NCBI RefSeq assembly: GCF_016031625.1 | Contig: NZ_JACCHP010000003.1 | Location: 372,001 to 436,000, forward strand | Direction: 5' to 3' | Length of the DNA stretch: 64,000 nt | Source of the DNA: Bradyrhizobium agreste | Lineage (GTDB): Bacteria > Pseudomonadota > Alphaproteobacteria > Rhizobiales > Xanthobacteraceae | Shown: piece by piece, positions 46,371-54,258 of the stretch | How positions within the stretch are numbered: the stretch's first letter is position 1 | How the letters are laid out: every line of letters begins with the position of its first letter | The notes under the pieces: model-generated | What the model saw: only the letters and a program-made list of their open reading frames with translations | The model's database searches: none | What the model was told of the DNA's origin: nothing | Program-made: the position numbers and the translations under genes

Positions 46371-46404
46371 AAAAAGGCCGCTCGGTTTCCCGAGCGGCCT
46401 TTCC
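46371..46404. terminator. Strong terminator hairpin
   Basis: Arms AAAGGCCGCTCG (46373-46384) and CGAGCGGCCTTT (46391-46402) pair perfectly around GGTTTC. A-rich and T-rich ends on both sides allow termination in either direction. Confidence 0.8.
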
Positions 46405-46703
46405 TGTCTCACGGTGGCTGCACATTCACATCGGGCGATGTCGGAGCTTCCAGACCGGGGGCCTATCTCCCGATCGAGTCCTTCCTCGGCGGCCGCTGCA
46501 TCTCGGGACAGTCGCGAACTGTTGCCCGAACCGAACGCGATGGTCTCCCATCTCCGTAAGATGCGATCATTGAGCCGCATTGCCCGCCTCGAGGCAATTC
46601 CCGCGCAAGCGGCATCCCCGCTGTTCCCGTTGTCCACAGCGGCGTGGCGCGGATGCATGTGCATCCGCTTTGGACGATGGTGGTTCGCGGGTGGACCGAA
46701 AGG
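46405..46703. other. Non-coding gap with one 20-base palindrome
   Basis: About 300 bases between the terminator and the end of NDUFA12. Overlapping reading frames exist but show no family features. The one standout is GCGGATGCATGTGCATCCGC at 46649-46668, with 9-base arms around TG, which contains the ATGCA-N2-TGCAT word seen upstream of the GST gene. Confidence 0.4.
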
Positions 46704-47111
46704 CTAGCCGGGCGTCCAGGGCTGATAGTCACCGGTCGCCTTGGGACGCTTGCCGCTGGCGAGCGTCGAGCCGGAGGGCCGGTAGGCCTTGGCCGTGCCG
46801 GTGAGATTGGGCTGATGCGGCTTTTCCCACTCGCGCGGCTGGTAATTGATCTCGGTCGGCGGCTTGTCGACGACGTGATGGATCCAGCCATGCCAGGACG
46901 GCGGAATCCGGCTCGCTTCCGCATAGCCGTTATAGATCACCCAGCGCCGCTCGAAGCCGAGCGTCGGATCGATCGCCCCGCCCCGCGTGCGGTAGTAACG
47001 GTTGCCCTGCTCGTCCTCGCCGACCAGCTCGCCGTACCGCTTGGTCCAGAGCTGGGTGCCAAACGTCTGGCCATTCCACCAGGTGAAGAACTTGAGGAAG
47101 AATTGTTTCAT
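46704..47111 (-). CDS. NDUFA12/B17.2-type accessory subunit of NADH:ubiquinone oxidoreductase
   Basis: A 135-residue protein homologous to the mitochondrial complex I accessory subunit NDUFA12, present in alphaproteobacteria. Landmarks are FFTWWNGQTFGTQLWTKRYG, GEDEQGNRYY, RRWVIYNGYAEASRIPPSWHGWIHH and YQPREWEKPHQPNLTGT. It sits on the matrix-side (cytoplasmic) arm and helps assemble or stabilise the complex. ATG 47111 is chosen by homology; upstream in-frame sequence is unlike the family. It is usually next to DUF2155, from which it is separated here by about 4.6 kb of accessory genes. Confidence 0.93.
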   Translation of the reverse strand: MKQFFLKFFTWWNGQTFGTQLWTKRYGELVGEDEQGNRYYRTRGGAIDPTLGFERRWVIYNGYAEASRIPPSWHGWIHHVVDKPPTEINYQPREWEKPHQPNLTGTAKAYRPSGSTLASGKRPKATGDYQPWTPG

Positions 47112-47303
47112 GCGGCAAGGGCCCTGCTTCGTCGGGTCCTGATGCCATCCGGGCGGCGAAATGTCCAGTTCGGCAGGCGTGGCGGCGCCCCCACAAATCC
47201 GCCTGCCGCGCACGCCCCTGCCGCAAAGCGGACGCGATTCATTCATGCCCGGTACAGCGGCAGGGCCTGAGGCTCCATTCGCGCGCAAACCGGCGTGATC
47301 CCT

Positions 47304-47328
47304 GGAACCGCCGCGCTTTCGCAGGGTT
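47304..47328 (+). promoter_or_regulatory. Probable EcfG-type promoter of the BA14K gene
   Basis: GGAAC (47304-47308), a 16-base spacer and GGTT (47325-47328) match the GGAAC-N16-CGTT stress consensus except for one base of the -10 element. It lies 25 bases before the ATG at 47353, with AAAGGAG in between. Confidence 0.5.
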
Positions 47329-47352
47329 GCTTTCCGGGAAAGGAGTTTAACC

Positions 47353-48065
47353 ATGAACAGTCTGAAATTGTTGAGTGCCGCCGCGACGGTGGCGTTGGTT
47401 CTTCCCTTGGCGAGCCCGAGCATTGCGCAGCAGAGTCGTGCAGCCGCGGTCGGAGCGGGCGGTGGTGCCGCGATCGGCGGCGGTGGCGGCGGTGCTCACG
47501 TCGGTGGCGGTGGCTTCGGTGGCGGCGCGCGCATGGGTGGCGGCGGCGCGGCCTTCCATGGCGGCGGCGGCAATTTCGGAGGCGGCGCGGCGATGCGCCC
47601 AGGCGGAGGCAGTTCGCAGCCGGCACTGCGGTCCGCCCGAGCGGCGGCACCTTTGTTGGTGGCGCGGCAACGCGCGCCGGTATCTCGCCGACGTTCAGCG
47701 GAACGCGCAGCGTCGCGACCGCCTCGCCGGGCACCTGGAGTGGCAGCGGCGGCACGTGGACCGGCAGCGGCGGAACGTGGAGCAGCGGTTGGCGTCACCA
47801 CCACCACCACCGCGGCGGCTTCTGGCCGGGCTTCGTCGCCGGCGCCGCAATCGGAGGCCTCGGCTCCTACGCTTATTACGGCGGTGGGTACGGCTATTAT
47901 GACGATCCGTATTACTATGACAGCTACTACGACGAGCCGACGGTTGCGGTGGTGCCGGATGTCGGCGGCGATTCCGCGGCCTATTGCGCGCAGCGCTATA
48001 GATCGTACGACCCAGCCTCGGGCACCTATCTCGGCTACGACGGCCTGCGGCATCCTTGCCCGTAA
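47353..48065 (+). pseudogene. BA14K family exported protein, frameshifted
   Basis: The gene starts at ATG 47353 (AAAGGAG upstream) with a signal peptide (MNSLKLLSAAATVALVLPLA, cleavage near SIAQQ) and a Gly-rich region. From about 47600-47630 the family-like reading continues in a different frame: GTAVRPSGGTFVGGAATRAG, a His run, Tyr-rich YYDDPYYYDSYYDE, and the BA14K signature AYCAQRYRSYDPASGTYLGYDG ending RHPCP at TAA 48063-48065. Start to stop is 713 bases, so one base is missing or two are extra. This is a real null allele or a sequence error in a GC-rich tract. BA14K proteins are surface or periplasmic, of unclear role. Confidence 0.8.
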
Positions 48066-48320
48066 GCAGATCGCCAAGAAACAGATTGCCGAGGCGTGAG
48101 GCAGAAGGCGTCGCAGCGATGCGGCGCCTTTTTCGCAATCGGCGTTGTCCCCACCGGCTCAATCACGCTGACGCGCGCGAGGATACATACAAATCGATGC
48201 AAATGGATCTTTATGCACTGAACCGTGCATATCCTTCACGATCCAATCCCAAATTGACCGGACCCACGATTCGCGGATATCACAAATCACAGTGGGGACT
48301 TCGATCTTCTGGGAAGTGTC

Positions 48321-48737
48321 ATGCCGCGTATTCTCGTGGTTGATGACGATCCGATGGTCGGCGCGACCATCGAGGTCCTACTCCAACGTCAGGGCTTCGA
48401 CGTCACGCTCACCGACGGCGGCGAAACAGGACTGGCTGCGCTGGAATCGCAAGCCTTCGACGTGATGCTGGTCGACATCTTCATGCCGCACATGCGCGGC
48501 TTCGAATCCATCCGCATCTTTCACGAGCGCGCTCCTGCCACGCCGCTGATCGCGATGTCGGGTTACGCCTTCGCCTCGTCCGCCTCGCCCTCTCCCGATT
48601 TTCTCCGCATGGCGCTGGAACTCGGCGCAACGCGCTGCCTGCGCAAGCCGTTCACGCCCGAAGCGCTGCTGACCACGATCCGGGAATGCCTTGCGGGCGC
48701 GAGCGCGCCGCCCAAGGACAAGAAAGAAGCCCCTTGA
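48321..48737 (+). CDS. Single-domain response regulator
   Basis: A 138-residue receiver protein: acidic triad VVDDDP (7-11), phospho-acceptor D52 in LVDIFMPHMRG, the Thr/Ser position in IAMSGYAF, and Lys in LRKPFTPE. A short Lys-rich tail follows. It has no output domain. Its stop overlaps the TTG start of the hybrid kinase (TTGA), indicating translational coupling. The upstream gap (48066-48320) contains a small IR, ATGCAC-N6-GTGCAT, at 48213-48230. Confidence 0.92.
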   Translation: MPRILVVDDDPMVGATIEVLLQRQGFDVTLTDGGETGLAALESQAFDVMLVDIFMPHMRGFESIRIFHERAPATPLIAMSGYAFASSASPSPDFLRMALELGATRCLRKPFTPEALLTTIRECLAGASAPPKDKKEAP

Positions 48738-50992
48738 TTCCAACGCAGCGCGTCATTCTCGGTGTCGGACTTGCCATCCTCCTGATCATCACCGCGGCCT
48801 CGATCGCCCTCGACGTCAAGTCGCGGTCCGATGCGGCCGCGGTGAACCACACCGTCCAGGTGCAGAAGAAGATCTCCGATCTGCGGGTGCTGCTGCGCCG
48901 CGCCGAGAGCGCCGCGCGCGGCTACGAGCTCTATCGCACGCAGGGCTTCAGCGACGAGTTCCAGGCGGTGCACGCCCTGATCGCGCCGGCCCTCGCCGAG
49001 CTCAAGCGCGACGTGCGCGACAGTCCCGATCAGGTCGCGCTGCTGGAGGGCACCGAGCCGCTGGCGTTGCGCCGGATCGAGATCGCCGCCACCGCGATGC
49101 GCCTGCGGGCCGCGAACGACCAAGCCGGCATTGCCGCGCTCAACAGCAAGGCCGAGGGCCGCGGCCTCATGGACACGGTGATGGGCAATCTCGACCGTCT
49201 GAGCGCGGAGGAAGAACGCCTGCTCGCCGCCCGCTCCCAGGATTCGCGCCGCACCGGCATCGTGCTGCTCGGCATCGACGTCGCCGGCGCCGTGCTGATC
49301 CTGCTCCTGGTCGCATTGGTGATGCGCGAAAGCCGCCGCACCACGGGTGAGCTGCAAAATTCGCTGGAGCAGACCCAGGCCGCCAAGGCGACGCTCGAGG
49401 CGGCGGTGGCCGAGCGCACCGAGCACCTCGTCACCGCGCATGACGAACTGCGCCTGTCGGTCAACGTGCTCCAGAGCACGTTTCGCAGCATGGCGGAGGC
49501 GGTGCTGGTCATCGACGCCGAGGGCACCGTGCTCCTGTCCAATCCGGCCGCCGAGCGCATGCTATTGCATCGCACCGGCATGAACGTCGGCAATCTTCGC
49601 GCGCTGTCCGACGTGTTTCACGGCGATGGCGTCACGCCGCTTCCGGCCGACGAGCTGCCGTCGACGCGCGTGCTGCGCGGCGAGCAGTTCGAAGAGCTGG
49701 AGATGATCGTCCGCCCGCACAGCGGCAACCCGCCGCGCCATCTCATGGTCAGCGGCCGGCCGATGCGGGACGGGCAAGGCAACATCTCCGGCGCGGTGCT
49801 GGTCTATCACGATGCGACGACCTCGCGCGAGACCGAGCGGCAGCTGCACCAGTCGCAGAAGCTGGATGCGATCGGCAAGCTGACCGGCGGCGTCGCGCAC
49901 GACTTCAACAACATGCTCACCGTGATCTCCGGCAACACCGAGACGCTGGTGGAGAGATTGAAGGACCAGCCGGAGCTGCAGCGCACGGCCCGGCTGATCG
50001 ACGATGCCGCCGAGCGCTGCGCCGAGCTGATCCAGCACCTCTTGGCATTCGCGCGCCGGCAGCCGCTCGAGCCGCGCAACGTCGACATCAACGCCGCGAT
50101 CTCGGACATCGCAAAGCTTCTGCGCCCCACGCTCGGCGAGCAGATCCAGATCGAGACCGTGCTGGAACAGGGGCCGATGACGACGCATATCGATCCGTCC
50201 AGGCTCACCAATGCCGTGCTCAACATGGCAATCAACGCCCGCGACGCCATGCCGAACGGCGGCAAGCTGCTGCTGGAGACCCACCGCGTCATGCTCGACG
50301 AGGCCTATGCGCAGGCCAATGCGGACGTGACGCCCGGGCCTTACATCATGCTCGCTGTCAGCGACACCGGCACCGGCATGCCCCCCGACGTGCAGCAGAA
50401 GGCGTTCGAGCCCTTCTTCACCACCAAGGAGGTCGGCAAGGGATCCGGCCTCGGCCTCTCCATGGTCTACGGCTTCGTCAAGCAGTCCGGCGGCCACATC
50501 AAGATCTACAGCGAGGAAGGCCACGGCACCACGATCAAGCTCTATCTGCCGCCGGGCGAAGGCGCGGCGGACATCGCAACCGGCGTCACGCCGCAGGCCG
50601 AAGGCGGCGCCGAGACCATTTTCGTGGTCGAGGACGATTCCCTGGTCCGCAACTTCGTCACCGCGCAGCTCCAGAGCCTCGGCTACAAGACGGTCGCCGC
50701 GCCGGACAGCAAGGCTGCGCTCGACCTGATCGAGGCGGGGCAAGGCTTCGACCTGCTGTTCACCGACGTCGTCATCCCCGGCGGCATGAGCGGCCGGGAG
50801 CTTGCCGAAGAGGTGGCGAGGCGCCGGCCAGGCGCGAAGGTGCTGTACACGTCCGGCTATACCGACAACGCCATCGTCCATCACGGCAAGCTGGACGACG
50901 GCGTGCTGCTGCTGACCAAGCCCTATCGAAGAAACCAGCTCGCGGAGATGATCCGCAAGGCGCTGAACGGCGGAGGGATAGCGGCGAACTAG
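48734..50992 (+). CDS. CHASE3/PAS hybrid histidine kinase
   Basis: A 752-residue membrane kinase. TM1 is at about 7-26, the CHASE3 sensor at about 30-175 (VLLRRAESAARGYELYRTQG), and TM2 at about 178-198. A coiled coil leads to a PAS domain (about 245-365). HisKA with H389 in GGVAHDFNNML is followed by HATPase (NAVLNMAINARDAMP; GKGSGLGLSMVYGF) and a C-terminal receiver with D678 in LLFTDVVIPGG. The TTG start at 48734 overlaps the preceding regulator stop; no ATG precedes the first helix. CHASE3 is shared with the kinase at 37210. Likely a phosphorelay with the small regulator. Confidence 0.88.
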   Translation: MIPTQRVILGVGLAILLIITAASIALDVKSRSDAAAVNHTVQVQKKISDLRVLLRRAESAARGYELYRTQGFSDEFQAVHALIAPALAELKRDVRDSPDQVALLEGTEPLALRRIEIAATAMRLRAANDQAGIAALNSKAEGRGLMDTVMGNLDRLSAEEERLLAARSQDSRRTGIVLLGIDVAGAVLILLLVALVMRESRRTTGELQNSLEQTQAAKATLEAAVAERTEHLVTAHDELRLSVNVLQSTFRSMAEAVLVIDAEGTVLLSNPAAERMLLHRTGMNVGNLRALSDVFHGDGVTPLPADELPSTRVLRGEQFEELEMIVRPHSGNPPRHLMVSGRPMRDGQGNISGAVLVYHDATTSRETERQLHQSQKLDAIGKLTGGVAHDFNNMLTVISGNTETLVERLKDQPELQRTARLIDDAAERCAELIQHLLAFARRQPLEPRNVDINAAISDIAKLLRPTLGEQIQIETVLEQGPMTTHIDPSRLTNAVLNMAINARDAMPNGGKLLLETHRVMLDEAYAQANADVTPGPYIMLAVSDTGTGMPPDVQQKAFEPFFTTKEVGKGSGLGLSMVYGFVKQSGGHIKIYSEEGHGTTIKLYLPPGEGAADIATGVTPQAEGGAETIFVVEDDSLVRNFVTAQLQSLGYKTVAAPDSKAALDLIEAGQGFDLLFTDVVIPGGMSGRELAEEVARRRPGAKVLYTSGYTDNAIVHHGKLDDGVLLLTKPYRRNQLAEMIRKALNGGGIAAN

Positions 50993-51359
50993 CGCGTGAA
51001 CTGCCGAAGTCGCGCGGCAGTCACACGATCTCTGAGTTCGAGGGCACTGGCTCAAGATGTGAGTTCCAGTTGTTCTCGTAGCTCGCCCGGATCCGCGCGG
51101 AGGTGTTCCGACACCACGTTATGCAGCGAGTAAGGCCGTTTTGATCCCGATCGGGTCGGTCTCAAGCAAAAATCAAGCCCATCTCAAGGAGAAATCGTCT
51201 CACCAGCCCAGTCTCTGAGCATGCTCTCGGCGACAAATGTTGGAGCCGGTGTCGTGGCAGTCCGCTTGCAGAGCGCGATACCGAGCGCAGTCACCAGATG
51301 CACAGCTACGATTTTGGTCTGCGGCCGGAATTGACGGCGCAGCTTCGACAGGTGCTCGC
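50993..51359. other. Intergenic gap before the binding protein-cyclase pair
   Basis: About 370 bases with no gene-like reading frame. By eye the sequence is less GC-rich than the kinase gene before it and marks the beginning of a compositionally distinct segment that runs to about 54.2 kb. No terminator or repeat arms stand out. Confidence 0.35.
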
Positions 51360-52331
51360 ATGAAAAGACGAGAGTTCATCTTGTTGATTGGTGGAGGACT
51401 GGTCTGGCCTGCGATCGCACGGGCGCAGGGCGGAGCCAAGCTGCATCGTATCTTCTGGGTCTCGACCCAATCCGAACCGGATCCCTTCCTGGACGGCTTT
51501 CGCGAGGGAATGCGCGCGCTGGGTTACGTTGAGGGCAGGACCGTAACTTTGGAGACGCATTATGCCCCTGAAAATCCGCAGGCACTGCGCAAGATCGTCT
51601 CCGAGTTGCCGCGAGGGGATGTTGACCTTGTGGTCTCGAGCGGTCCGGCGACACGCGTCATGACTGCAATCACCGACGTCCCCGTGCTGTTTGCATTGAG
51701 CGGTGACCCCGTCGCTCTGGGCGTGGTGAAGAGCCTTGCTCACCCCGGCACCAATTTCACAGGCAGCACATTCCTGTCGCTCGAGCTGGCAGGAAAGCGC
51801 GTCGAACTGCTCAAGGACCTTTATCCAAAGCTGCGAAAACTGGCGGTCCTCTCGAACACGGATCATCCGGGAGAGCCACTGGAATGGCGTGCGACTTTGG
51901 AGTCGTGCCGGAATCTCGGGATTGATGCAGCCTACGTCCCCTTCTGCGGCGCTCGCGAAATCGAGAATGGGTTGATGGCTGCCGGCAAGGTGAACGCGGA
52001 TGCTCTCCTCGTGTTTCCCGATGCCGTGACGCTGGTGCATCGTGCGAGGATTGCGGAGCTTGCAATCGCGCACCGGCTGCCTTCGATGTTTGGCTGGTCT
52101 GAATATTGTGACGCTGGAGGTCTCTTGAGTTACGGGGCAAACCAGCGCACGACCTATTTTCGGCTTGCCACTTATGCGGATCGCATCCTGCGCGGTGAAG
52201 ATCCGTCAGATCTTCCGGTGATGCGTCCCGAAAAGTTTGAACTGGCAGTCAATCTGAAAACAGCCAGGCTTCTGGGGATCGACCTGGATATGTCGTCGAT
52301 CCTGTTTCGCGCCAGCAAGGTGATTTCCTGA
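51360..52331 (+). CDS. ABC_sub_bind family periplasmic binding protein paired with a cyclase
   Basis: A 323-residue exported protein. The signal MKRREFILLIGGGLVW has a Tat-like RREF motif and ends near AIARAQ. The two-lobe body has ALGYVEGRTVTLETHYAPEN, AHPGTNFTGSTFLSLELAGKR, and the C-terminal SYGANQRTTYFRLATYADRIL and ADLPVMRPEKFELAVNLKTA-like end. It is homologous to the protein at 43422. No ABC permease or ATPase is nearby. Instead its stop is 7 bases before the start of a membrane nucleotide cyclase gene, implying a joint sensing role. The ligand is unknown. Confidence 0.87.
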   Translation: MKRREFILLIGGGLVWPAIARAQGGAKLHRIFWVSTQSEPDPFLDGFREGMRALGYVEGRTVTLETHYAPENPQALRKIVSELPRGDVDLVVSSGPATRVMTAITDVPVLFALSGDPVALGVVKSLAHPGTNFTGSTFLSLELAGKRVELLKDLYPKLRKLAVLSNTDHPGEPLEWRATLESCRNLGIDAAYVPFCGAREIENGLMAAGKVNADALLVFPDAVTLVHRARIAELAIAHRLPSMFGWSEYCDAGGLLSYGANQRTTYFRLATYADRILRGEDPSDLPVMRPEKFELAVNLKTARLLGIDLDMSSILFRASKVIS

Positions 52332-52338
52332 GATAGTC

Positions 52339-54138
52339 ATGACGGACGGTGCTGCGCAGTCCTCTTCGTGTACGATGCCTCCGCGTCGTTCGCTGTTCTG
52401 CAAGTACTTCGCGACGTTGTTTGTCGCTGCCGTGGTGCCTCTGATACTCGGCGCGGCGATCGAGGCTTCTTTCGGTTACCGAGACCAGCGCCGCCAGATC
52501 AGCGCGGTGCTGCAGGCCGATGCTCGCGCGGCGTCCGACAGGATCGAGGCGTTCACCGATGGCATCCGAGATCAGTTGGGTTGGATGGTGCAGCTTCCCT
52601 GGTCTGCCGGAGACGATGCGCAACATAAGATCGATGCCTTGCGCCTCCTCCAGCAGGTGCCTGCAATCGTTTCGGTTTCGCTTCTGGATGAGACCGGCAC
52701 CGAACGGGTCTTTGTTTCCAGGCTGCTTCTGAATCGGACCGGGCGCGGCATTGATATGTCTACGGATCCCGCTGTTCAGGGCGCACGCGGCAACAAAGTC
52801 TGGTACGGACCGGTTCAGTACCAGCGAGATTCAGAGCCCTATATGAGGGTCGCGGTTGCCGGGAGCCTGCCTGCCGCAGGGGTTGCGATCGCCGAGGTCA
52901 ATCTGAAGCTGATCTGGGATGTCATCGCAGCCATTAGGATTGGCGAGACCGGCTACGCCATAGTTGTCGATGATTCCGGTCATCTGATCGCACATCCCGA
53001 TATTAGTCGGGTCCTGCGCGGCCGCGCCAGCTCGGGCAGTTTTGGCCGGATCAAGCATCTCGTTGGCGCGGCGAGCGGAGCGGCGGTGATAACCGGGGAG
53101 CGAGGCAACCCGGTGGTGGCACTATCCGTTCAGGCCGCCGATTTGGGATGGACGGTGATCGCGATGCAGCCAACCTCGGAAGCCTTTGCCTCAATTCGCG
53201 CGGCCTTGTGGCGCTCCTCAATCCTCATTGCCTTTGGTGTTCTTATCGCGCTGGCGCTCGCCTATTGGCGCGCGCACAGAATGTCCGGCCCGATCAAGCA
53301 ACTGGAAGAGGGCGTGGAGCGGATCAGAACCGGACAATTCGAGCATCGCATCAAGATCTTCAGCGGTGACGAGTTTCAGCAATTGGCGTTGCGCTTCAAT
53401 GAAATGGCTTCCGAACTGGCGATCTCACAGCAGAAATCTGCGCGGATCGAACGGCTGAAGCAGTTCCTGCCATCACAGGTCGCCGAATTGGTCGAACATT
53501 CTCATGAACTGCTCGAAGCGCAGCGACGTGAAGTGGCTGTCATTTTTGGCGACTTACGCGGCTTCACGGCGTTCTCCACGCGCAATGAACCTGACGTCAT
53601 CATGGCGGTCATGCGAGATTACTACGCGGCCGTCGGCGCCGTGACGACTCGTCACGAGGCAACGCTCATAGGCTTTGATGGCGACGGAGTCATGCTCCTG
53701 GTCAATGCTCCGGTCGCATGCGAACAGCCGGCAACTCAAGCGGTCCGACTCGCGATCGACCTGCAAATGACGGTGCAGTCCCTTGCCGGCAGATGGTGTG
53801 ACGCCGGCCACGCGATCGGCTTTGGTGTGGGCGTTGCCATGGGACCGGCAACGGTAGGCACGGTTGGCTACAACGGTCGGCTGGACTACACGGCGATGGG
53901 AGCCGTGGTGAATTTGGCGTCGCGGCTCTGCAATCTCGCGAAGGACGCGCAGATCCTGGCTGATCCCACGATCGCCGGGAAGGTAAGGGATAGCGTTCCG
54001 TTGGCATCGCTCGGACAGCGGAATATCAAAGGCTACGACCAGGCTCTGGAAGTCTTTGCTGTCGCACCTGCTATGCTGCCGTTGAAACCGCCGGGCTCGG
54101 CACAACGCGGGCGAGAGAAAGAGCCTCAGGACCACTGA
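52339..54138 (+). CDS. Membrane class III adenylate/guanylate cyclase with Cache-type sensor
   Basis: A 599-residue protein. TM1 is at about 22-45, the periplasmic Cache-like sensor at about 46-285 (GYAIVVDDSGHLIAHPDISRV), and TM2 at about 290-315. HAMP is at about 316-370 and the cyclase domain at about 395-570. Metal-binding aspartates are present: D405 in FGDLRGFTAF and D449 in GFDGDGVM. N525 and R529 of the VNLASRL motif are also present. The usual purine-selecting Lys is Gly (G445), and the usual Asp/Thr is Ala (A522), so the nucleotide substrate is uncertain. It is coupled to the binding protein gene 7 bases upstream. Confidence 0.88.
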   Translation: MTDGAAQSSSCTMPPRRSLFCKYFATLFVAAVVPLILGAAIEASFGYRDQRRQISAVLQADARAASDRIEAFTDGIRDQLGWMVQLPWSAGDDAQHKIDALRLLQQVPAIVSVSLLDETGTERVFVSRLLLNRTGRGIDMSTDPAVQGARGNKVWYGPVQYQRDSEPYMRVAVAGSLPAAGVAIAEVNLKLIWDVIAAIRIGETGYAIVVDDSGHLIAHPDISRVLRGRASSGSFGRIKHLVGAASGAAVITGERGNPVVALSVQAADLGWTVIAMQPTSEAFASIRAALWRSSILIAFGVLIALALAYWRAHRMSGPIKQLEEGVERIRTGQFEHRIKIFSGDEFQQLALRFNEMASELAISQQKSARIERLKQFLPSQVAELVEHSHELLEAQRREVAVIFGDLRGFTAFSTRNEPDVIMAVMRDYYAAVGAVTTRHEATLIGFDGDGVMLLVNAPVACEQPATQAVRLAIDLQMTVQSLAGRWCDAGHAIGFGVGVAMGPATVGTVGYNGRLDYTAMGAVVNLASRLCNLAKDAQILADPTIAGKVRDSVPLASLGQRNIKGYDQALEVFAVAPAMLPLKPPGSAQRGREKEPQDH

Positions 54139-54158
54139 CACCCCGGCGTCCGGACACC

Positions 54159-54258
54159 TAAAGCGCGATGCGATTAGGATCAATCGTCATCACGCTTTAG
54201 GTTATTGTTTGACCATGATCTTTTCGGAAAACCGCTACACACTTTTCCGGATCATGCT
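54159..54258. repeat. Two-part palindromic repeat (TAAAGCGCGATGCGATTAGG type)
   Basis: The first hairpin pairs TAAAGCG (54159-54165) with CGCTTTA around GATTAGGATCAATCG. The second pairs GATCTTTTCGGAAAA with TTTTCCGGATC. The sequence TGACCATGATCTTTTCGGAA is a well-known dispersed element in Bradyrhizobium. It abuts the stop of the following minus-strand exporter gene. Confidence 0.8.

Noticed and set aside
46210..46707. Open frames in the gap between the isonitrile-hydratase-like gene and NDUFA12
   Set aside because: They run through a palindromic repeat and a terminator hairpin and show no family features or ribosome site.
43422..54138. A single genomic island spanning both binding-protein genes
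   Set aside because: Core genes (NDUFA12) and normal GC-rich genes lie between, and no integrase, attachment repeats or tRNA border was found; separate small insertions fit better.
52339..54138. The cyclase as a GGDEF or phosphodiesterase signalling protein
   Set aside because: There is no GGDEF or EAL motif; the FGDLRGFTAF and VNLASRL motifs are those of class III nucleotide cyclases.
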